Program-made: the position numbers and the translations under genes
Shown here: one piece after another, positions 57,301 to 64,000 of the stretch
How positions within the stretch are numbered: the stretch's first letter is position 1
How the letters are laid out: each line of letters begins with the position of its first letter
The notes under the pieces: model-generated
Told to the model about the DNA's origin: nothing
The model's database searches: none
The model's input: only the letters and a program-made list of their open reading frames with translations
NCBI RefSeq assembly: GCF_036370855.1
Contig: NC_088103.1
Coordinates: forward strand, 38,824,404 to 38,888,403
Direction: 5' to 3'
Origin: Dromaius novaehollandiae
Taxonomy: Eukaryota > Chordata > Aves > Casuariiformes > Dromaiidae
DNA length: 64,000 nt

Positions 57301-59850
57301 CTGAACCATACAGTTATTAAGATACCTTGACTCATAGCCTTTTGTCTCATATAGCCTCTTCATGCTAATCAAATTTAGCATAGTAACGAATTAGCTTGCA
57401 AAAACATTGAGTGAAAGGTAGAAAAGACTTATCAGCACCAGGATCTCCCAAGACTAGACAAAAAACCTCTTTGGGACTGCCTTCCTATCTTCTACAGGAG
57501 ATTTTCACATTTTGCTACCACAGAAACCAGGCAACAACTGATTACATTTCACGACTAAAAGTATTTGTACTTACACTTTCCCTTTGCTGCCAGGGTCTGG
57601 AAAACTTGAGCATGAAGGCATTTTGCAAATGCTTGTAATAGAGCAAGAGCAAAAGAGAGAGTGAGAAAAGAGAGAGACAGAAGAAAAAGAACCAAAAGGC
57701 CAAGAACTAAGGCATCACTATTACAAAGCAGATAAAGAACTGGTGAGGATGTGATACAACTTAAACTGAAAGCTTGAAGAAAAGTGTGCAAAACCTGCAC
57801 AACAGAACCTGTGTGTGTACAATGAGACCTCCAAGGACCAGATATTCCCATTTGTCAGGTATTATAACCTAAAAATGCCCCAACTTTAAAACTAATAAAA
57901 CATGGCAGGTGTAATAGATCACTCCAGACAGATCACAGAGAAATCCCACCCAAACACATGTGCAGAGTTGACTGGATGCACTATTCTACCAAGATTCATG
58001 AAGTCATGGTGTGCAAAACCATACTGCACAGTCTCAGTATTCCCAGCGGTGTATCAAAACCACACATCCTTTCTTGCAAAACATACAAAATCCTAACAAT
58101 TGTCATGTAGGGGGGAACATCTTGTGAGCTGCTCAAATGCCCCTCCCAGAAAGTATCCCCACCTCTGCCCCCTCTGCTCAGCAAAGCACTCCCCCTTGCT
58201 TTCACAGATGCTGTGCAGAACACAGCACGCAGTTATTATTCCAGACAGGTACTATTTAGTTGCCTCAAGCCTTCCAGTTTATACCTGCCATCCACCTTCC
58301 AATTTCCCAAAGGCACACTCCATTGCCACCTGCAGCTGCTCAGGTAATAGTTAAACAGCTCTTTTCTACAATGCAAATATCCAGTGAAAAGCTTCATTAT
58401 TAATGTTTTTAGAGAGTACAGCAAGTCTCCAGGGATAAGGAAAGGAATGCTGAAGCAATAGGTATCACACTGCTGGCTCTTTCCCCTGCCCAGTAATGTA
58501 TACAGCCAGCTGTGCAATACTATACATGAGAAGATTTTTCCTTCCTGACCCTTCCCCTGGTAGCAATCACTCCATGCCCTGAAGCAAGACACTTCCTTCT
58601 ACTATCCTTCCTAATTTCCCCCTTACTCATTACTGAAAAAAGAATGATTTTCTGAAAATGCTAGCACTTTGTACTCCATTAAAATTGGTTAATCTAACCT
58701 GTAGTTAAGAAAGGCATTGAAGCGCACTAATGCCAACAACTGACGTGAAAACAGAAAAAGGAGTTTCATCACCAGTTCAAGTCAGAAATTCCCTACACAT
58801 AAATCTATTAGTCACCTCTTGTAGATTGACAAGCATTATAATAGACAACAGTACTACTTTCTCAAAGTCAGTATGTATGACTTTTAGAAGAGACCCTGTT
58901 CTAGATCTACTAAATTTGGCCACGAGGAGAAGGTGATGATAATAAACACTTTCATCAGGATAAAGAAAGTTGCAGCTAGCACACAGTTCTGCATTCCCTG
59001 AGTAAACTCCACACATGTCGTCAGGAAAGTACATTTTCATATTCTGAAGTTCAGGAGCCACTGCCAGTCACTGCTGGTGCACAGCAGAGTCCTCTCCCAC
59101 CTTTCCTCTTCATGCATTTACTCGAAGAACTAGCTATTGCCAGTGTCTCCATTGTCCATAATGGTCTGTTACAGATTTAGAAATGCTGCTGGCTTCTTGA
59201 AAAGAAGCAGGAAACAGACGGCACAAGAGGAATGACGGGATTCTGCAAGAGTCTGATTTTCAGGAGCAAACTCTGGCTACATCTCCAACGAGGAGCTGCA
59301 GGCATAATCCCACGCAGCAGAGACCAGCACCGGCGGCAGCACGCAGAAACACAGCACCAGCTGCAGAGCGGTTCGGAAGCACCTCTGTCGTTCGGGAGCG
59401 ATGACCTGTAGTGAAGCTAAAGGCTGTTTGTTACAGCACCTGTGTTTTGTGGCAGTTATGAGGCAGTTACTCCGAAAAATGTCACTCTGATGTCAACCTC
59501 TTCAGGTAGTGAATGTTAACCACCACGCACTGCTGGGTAGGTGTATGATTTTGCAGGATTGGAGCCTAGACCCAGGAGTAATTAGCAAGACAGTGCCAAT
59601 CTCCAGCCCGTGCACTGGACTGCTGGGCCTGATGCAGCAGCTACGCAGTAGGAGATCATAATTAGCAGAGATGCAACACACTCAGTAATTGCAAAGATAA
59701 GGAAATGTCTCTGAAATTTATATAAGGAAAACATTTTCCTTAGATCTAGACAATCTCACGCCACTTTATAACTTAGGGTTCTTCTTCCGAAGAGGAGTGA
59801 CAGACCGCTGCTACTAAAAAGTGCTAATTTTCTTTTTGCTATGATGCAGC
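54311..59850. other. Intergenic DNA between NRAP and CASP7
   Basis: About 5.5 kb without a gene I can support. Open frames here are short and resemble nothing known. A purine-rich stretch at about 57,640-57,700 and a small hairpin (GCTCTATT...AATAGAGC, 56593-56614) are the only local structures seen. TATA-like strings at 54496-54502 and 54543-54549 could be alternative NRAP promoter elements. GC content rises from about 59,280 towards the CpG island. Confidence 0.7.
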
Positions 59851-59853
59851 TCT

Positions 59854-60585
59854 CGTTACCAGGGAAGCGGGGAAGGCCGGGACAGCCGGGGCGGGGGGAC
59901 GGGGAACAGCGGGCACAGCCCCACGGGCCTGCGCCCTTGCCGCGCAGCCGGCCTCGGCAGCGGGGAGCCGGGAAGCCCCGCTGATCCCGAGGACGAACCC
60001 GCACCTCTGCGGAGGGGCGACGAGGCTGCCCCACGCCGCCGCGGCGCCGCCCCCGACAGGCGCAGAGGCGGCGGAGCCGGGGCCGGGTCCTGCGGGGCGG
60101 GGCGGGACGGGGCGGGGCGGGACGAGACAGGCCCGACCCGGCGCCGCCACTTTCGGTTTTGCTTCTGCCGCGCCGGAGCGCCGCGCCAAGGCCAGGCCAG
60201 GCCAGGCAAGCCCCTTCCCCGGCCCTGCGCGCGCTGCCCCTCGGTGCCGGGCCGCGGCCCTCCCCGCCCTCCCGCCCGCCGCGGGCCGAGGCGCCCGCTG
60301 CCCGCCCCCCTGCCCGCCCCCCGCGCCCCGCTGCGGGTTGCCGCCGGGGCCTCTGCGGCGGTGCCCGTGCGCCTGCGGCGCCGTGGCGGGAAAGCGCTGC
60401 CCCCGCGGCCCTCGAGGCGGCCGGCACCGCCTGCGCACCGTCCTCCCAGAGCGGTTTTAACGCTCGTTTGCTGCGCGCGTGGCCGTGCCCGCGGCAGCCC
60501 CGGCCCCCCGCGCCTCTGGGCCGCCCCAGCGCGCCGGGGCCCCACGCTTCCCGGATCCTGGGGTCTTAAGGGTCGCTGACGAACG
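59854..60585 (+). promoter_or_regulatory. CASP7: CpG island, probable CASP7 promoter and noncoding first exon
   Basis: A sharply bounded GC- and CpG-rich block of about 730 bases in an AT-rich setting. It contains tandem GC boxes (GGGGCGG and GGGACGG units, 60091-60123), the Sp1-type sites common in housekeeping promoters. The CASP7 initiator exon starts directly at its ATG after a splice acceptor, so an upstream noncoding exon is required, and this island is the only good candidate. The exact exon 1 and its donor cannot be fixed; CAG|GTGACT at 60708-60716 is one possibility. Long open frames across the island on both strands are a by-product of GC richness. Confidence 0.75.
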
Positions 60586-61358
60586 TGTGTGTTTGTCAGC
60601 ATCAGGTTTAGCCTCTGGCTTTCAGGAGCTGCCGGTATTATCGCGGGACTCAAAAATCTCCCGAGGCTAAAAAAACACATTTTTTCTTGGTGTCCCAAAC
60701 CTGGGCTCAGGTGACTACTACTGACCGTTACTGCGGCGCCCACACCGCGTGCATTGCATATTCTTCACCTGTCGACGACAAACTGAGAGTCCTTAATCTG
60801 TTAAAAGTTCAACAGGGCAGTTTTCAAGCTAGGTGTAAAGGTGTACTCCTCCACGTTAAATATAATATATGAGCAAGCTGAGCCTGCCTAAGCATGGGGA
60901 AGGGGAGCAGCTGAAGCTAGGCGAGGGGGCACCCCGCAGCCTGGGACGGTGGGTCCCGCGGTCCCGTCTCCCCTGCGCCTCGCTGAGGCAGGGAAAATAT
61001 TGCTGAAATATAGCAATTTGCATAAGGGGCAGCATGATGTCATGAAAATGCCTTTTAATTTCCAAGAAGGACTTCACAACTCTTTGCTTTTCCTAAAGAC
61101 CATATGCATGTATTAATTCATCATTAGAAGGATATAAAATTCTTATTAAGGGTGAATATAGATAAAAGAGAGAAATTAAGAACTAAGTCTCCATCTAAGA
61201 TTCCATCCATGAATCACACTACTGTGTTTTTTCTTATGCTTATTTGAATGTGTATATGCAAATGAAAGCATGAGAGCTTTCTGGATGTTTCAGTATTGGA
61301 TAGGACTGCAGTTCCAAATATTTTGGTGTTAGTTGTCCTTGCTTTCTTTCCAGCACAC

Positions 61359-61376
61359 TTTTTTTTTTTTTTTTTT
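61359..61376. repeat. T-run of about 18
   Basis: A homopolymer about 260 bases upstream of the CASP7 initiator exon, within its upstream intron. Confidence 0.9.
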
Positions 61377-61632
61377 CTCCAAACCATGAAAAATCTTCTG
61401 GGAATTATTCAAAAGATCTTTCATTATAAGATGACTTCTACCTTTGTTCTTACCTGCATTTTGGTATTAAAAGGGTCATTTTTTGGTAACTGCCACAAAG
61501 TAATATAGCTACAGCTGATCATATGCAGTGTCACATTAATGCAGGGCTGAAAATCTGTTTGGTTTATAGGAGTAATTCTAAAATAATAGTGTTCACTGAG
61601 GAACACTTACATTCTTGTGCTCTTACCTGTAG

Positions 61633-61745
61633 ATGTCAGAAGACCAGCATGTTGATTGCTCCACTCAGAACAAAGATGATGAAGATCAAGGTGATGTAGT
61701 TGATGCAAAACCAGACAGAAGTAGCAGATTCTCAATTTTCATAAA
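61633..61745 (+). CDS. CASP7: CASP7 initiator exon (caspase-7 prodomain), gene continues past the window
   Basis: After the acceptor cttacctgtag, the exon opens at once with ATG and runs 37 codons plus two bases to the donor gtaagt (61746). It begins MSEDQHVDCSTQNKDDE and contains VDAKPDRSS, which matches human caspase-7 around its prodomain cleavage site (after Asp23 as I recall, IEVDAKPDRSS-like context). Caspase-7 is an executioner cysteine protease activated by initiator caspases. The catalytic domain is encoded by later exons that are not in this window. The neighbour NRAP and the head-to-head order agree with the vertebrate NRAP-CASP7 arrangement. The exon is short and acidic, so the call rests on the signature plus synteny. 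Confidence 0.88.
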
Positions 61746-64000
61746 GTAAGTTACTACTTTTATTCCAGTTGTTATTGTATCAGCTATGATATTACCTCTC
61801 TAACGGGATTTTGGTGCTCAGTTTGCCATGTCCACAACATCACAGATGGGTCTAGATAGGGAGGCTGTTTTATAGGTTTAATATATCTGATCTGTACCCT
61901 AAAGCTGAGCAGCCATCAAGCTGCTCTAACTTACAGAGACCTAAAGACCCAGCAGCTTTATTTGGTAGTCAAGAGACCACTAAGTTCATTTAGCATCAGC
62001 TGTAGCCCCTCATCTTAAACATTGCCCTTTGGTGGAGCTTGGAATTAAATATGCCATTAATTATCTGTTTTACTGCATTCAGCTCAGCTAATCTTCTGCT
62101 TATTGGAATCCCCTGCTGACTATTTAAGTTAGTTTAAAGCCTGAATGTGCCATCTAGGTTGTAGCATAAAGAAGCTTTACTAAGTCTAGAGGGGTAACCT
62201 GTTACAGAATAAATTAAAAGCCTTTCATTTTAAGGAGTAAGTAGTCTTACTGAAGCATAATCTTACTTTCATTAAATATATAGGTAGCAAGAACTGTGGT
62301 TTGCTTGTCTGTACTTCTGAAAACAGTAGATAAATGTGATTGAAAGTACAAAAGATGAAAAGCAGACATGTAAAATTTGCTGTTGAATATGAGAAATTAC
62401 TATTTCAGGTTGTGAACTTCTTGGTTTTAGAGAGGCTTTATTACAGGTGTTTATTACAAAGACTTATATTTACATAGTTTTTTTTTTTACTGTTAGATAT
62501 TCATATTCAAATGAACAATCTAATTCAAAGAAATTGCATGGAGAATATAATTTTATTTCTGCTGCTTATTATAAAAGAATCTAATGAGGGTAACAAATCT
62601 AGGACTAACACAGCTTCACTTCTTTTACAGAAGACTTTTGATGTTCTGTTAGGCAAAATCACTTAACTTTTCTCATCTCTTATGTTCACATTTCTAAAAC
62701 ATGCTTTGTGATGTGTATTAATTCTTACATATTCACATGATACAAAATAGAGAAGACAACATTTGTTTCTAACTCTTGCAAAGTATTTTTCCAATATGTC
62801 TTCTAAAACTTATAAAACTTGTGTTTTAATATCTGAATTGGTCTTCTTTATATGAGGTGGTACACTAATACTAAATTATGTTACTCACAGTTAATCCTTC
62901 CTGAAGGAAGGACAAGAATCAGCATTTCTATCGCTTTTTTTTTTTTTAAATAAGAAAGTTCAAATAGCATTCATCTTTTGGGAACCCCTTGAATATGCAA
63001 ATTTAAAACATTTTTCTTTAGAAGTAAAAATCACTTGGATTAAATAAAGAAAAATAAATATGAAATAAGTGAGAAGATTCAACATTTTGTAGAAGAAAAG
63101 TCTGAAAAATCTATCAGGGACTTTTGAAGAAAGTGATTGTGTAAAGAGGGATGAGCTGGTTCACAGAGAAAGCCTTAAAAATCCAAGCACACTGACAAAG
63201 TCTTTGTCTTATAGAAACTAAAACTCTTTGGCTGGAGAAAAACATGGAAGGAATGTGAAAGGATAAAAGAAGAGGGGATAAGATAGAGGTCTAAAATCAT
63301 GAGTCTCGGGGAGAAGGTGAATAGAGAACAATTGTTCATTGTGCTTCACATAAAAACTACGGAACATCCAATGACATGTTCATGCAGTAGATTTAAAACA
63401 ACCAGAAAGATGTATTTTTTATGTAGGCAAAATGCTGGTGTAGAACTTAAACCCATAAAACAATGTAGATGTCAAGAGTTTAGATGAGCTCAAAAGAGAT
63501 TAGATGAATTCATGGAAGGAAAGTTCATAGGGATATCGATGTTAAAATCTTTGGTGCAAGAAGGTTTCTGTGAGAATATATTCTGCATCCAGTTTCTTTT
63601 GCTTGTTCTGTTAATGCTTATTACAAGCCCCTACTTTTAGCTGGAACCTCTGTGGCTCTGTGTCTGCTCCACTTCAGTAACATGAAATTAATACTTGTAA
63701 AAAAGGTGTCTAGAAAGCTTTATATAACTATAATTTTATGTTCCGTGGATTTGTTTTAGCAAACCAGTATTTACCAGCTGGGCAATACTTTCAAGGAAAT
63801 CATACAGTGTATTTCATTTATTATCACTTAAGTACATATGTAGGCTCATAGGAGAACAGTTGACTCGTATCGTTAAATTGGGACATTAATTTTAATGTCA
63901 AAAAGAACAAAACATTGAGAAACGAATTCGGAGCCATGCAGAAAGGCCAGCTACTTCCAGCTGTTTCACCACTCCAATTCATTCTTGTCTGGCCGTGACT
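61746..64000 (+). other. CASP7: CASP7 intron after the initiator exon
   Basis: About 2.25 kb of AT-rich sequence to the window edge. I looked for the next coding exon (basic KKKK stretch followed by the conserved YNMNFEKLG region) and did not find it, so this is taken as intron. No named repeat is seen beyond a short T-run near 62,936-62,946. Confidence 0.6.

Noticed and set aside
60159..60579. Plus-strand open frames of 136 and 111 codons in the CpG island
   Set aside because: Same cause as the minus-strand frames; they overlap each other in different frames and have no recognisable protein features.
59756..60743. Long minus-strand open frames (199-295 codons) in the CpG island
   Set aside because: They are Pro/Arg/Ala/Gly-rich low-complexity translations open in several frames and on both strands, as expected from GC-rich DNA with few stops; no domain is visible.
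1..64000. CRISPR arrays, operons, insertion sequences or other prokaryotic systems
   Set aside because: Regular spaced-repeat patterns are exons of a spliced vertebrate gene or simple repeats; nothing prokaryotic is present.
1..64000. tRNA, snoRNA or microRNA genes in introns
   Set aside because: No tRNA boxes, snoRNA C/D or H/ACA architecture or long hairpin was convincing by eye; a covariance-model search would be needed to exclude weak cases.

Overview
The window is vertebrate nuclear DNA, AT-rich, with one multi-exon gene on the minus strand filling about 54 kb and the start of a second gene on the plus strand at the right end. An old CR1 LINE fragment, several MIR-like fragments and other old interspersed repeats, together with moderate intron sizes, point to a sauropsid. 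A bird is most likely, but a crocodilian or turtle cannot be excluded from sequence alone.

Positions 48-54094 (minus strand) hold what appears to be the complete coding region of NRAP, the nebulin-related anchoring protein of striated muscle. I resolve 42 coding exons, all with GT-AG borders, that join into an open frame of about 1,737 codons. Exons 1-3 encode one LIM zinc-binding domain and a linker. Exons 4-13 encode single nebulin-like modules. Exons 14-40 encode five seven-module super-repeats. Exon 41 begins a sixth super-repeat, and exon 42 gives a basic C-terminal tail and the stop codon. There is no SH3 domain. Introns carry no second gene that I can support; they hold old repeats and simple-sequence tracts, noted by position.

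The likely NRAP promoter lies just above 54,200 and is not CpG-rich. About 5.5 kb of mostly featureless intergenic DNA follows. A strong CpG island at about 59,850-60,580 is the likely promoter of CASP7, which runs head-to-head with NRAP. Its initiator exon (61633-61745, plus strand) encodes an N-terminus with the caspase-7 prodomain signature DAKPDRSS. The rest of CASP7 lies beyond the window. The two genes are not functionally linked as far as is known: one builds and anchors myofibrils at muscle-cell ends, the other is an executioner protease. The pairing reflects conserved vertebrate gene order.

I found no new biological system. The most useful observations are the exon architecture of the super-repeats (four consecutive units of exactly 243 codons, with the last three modules either fused in one exon or split in two), a tandem splice donor in exon 3, a TTTG microsatellite inside a splice acceptor region, and parallel intron lengths in two neighbouring super-repeats.
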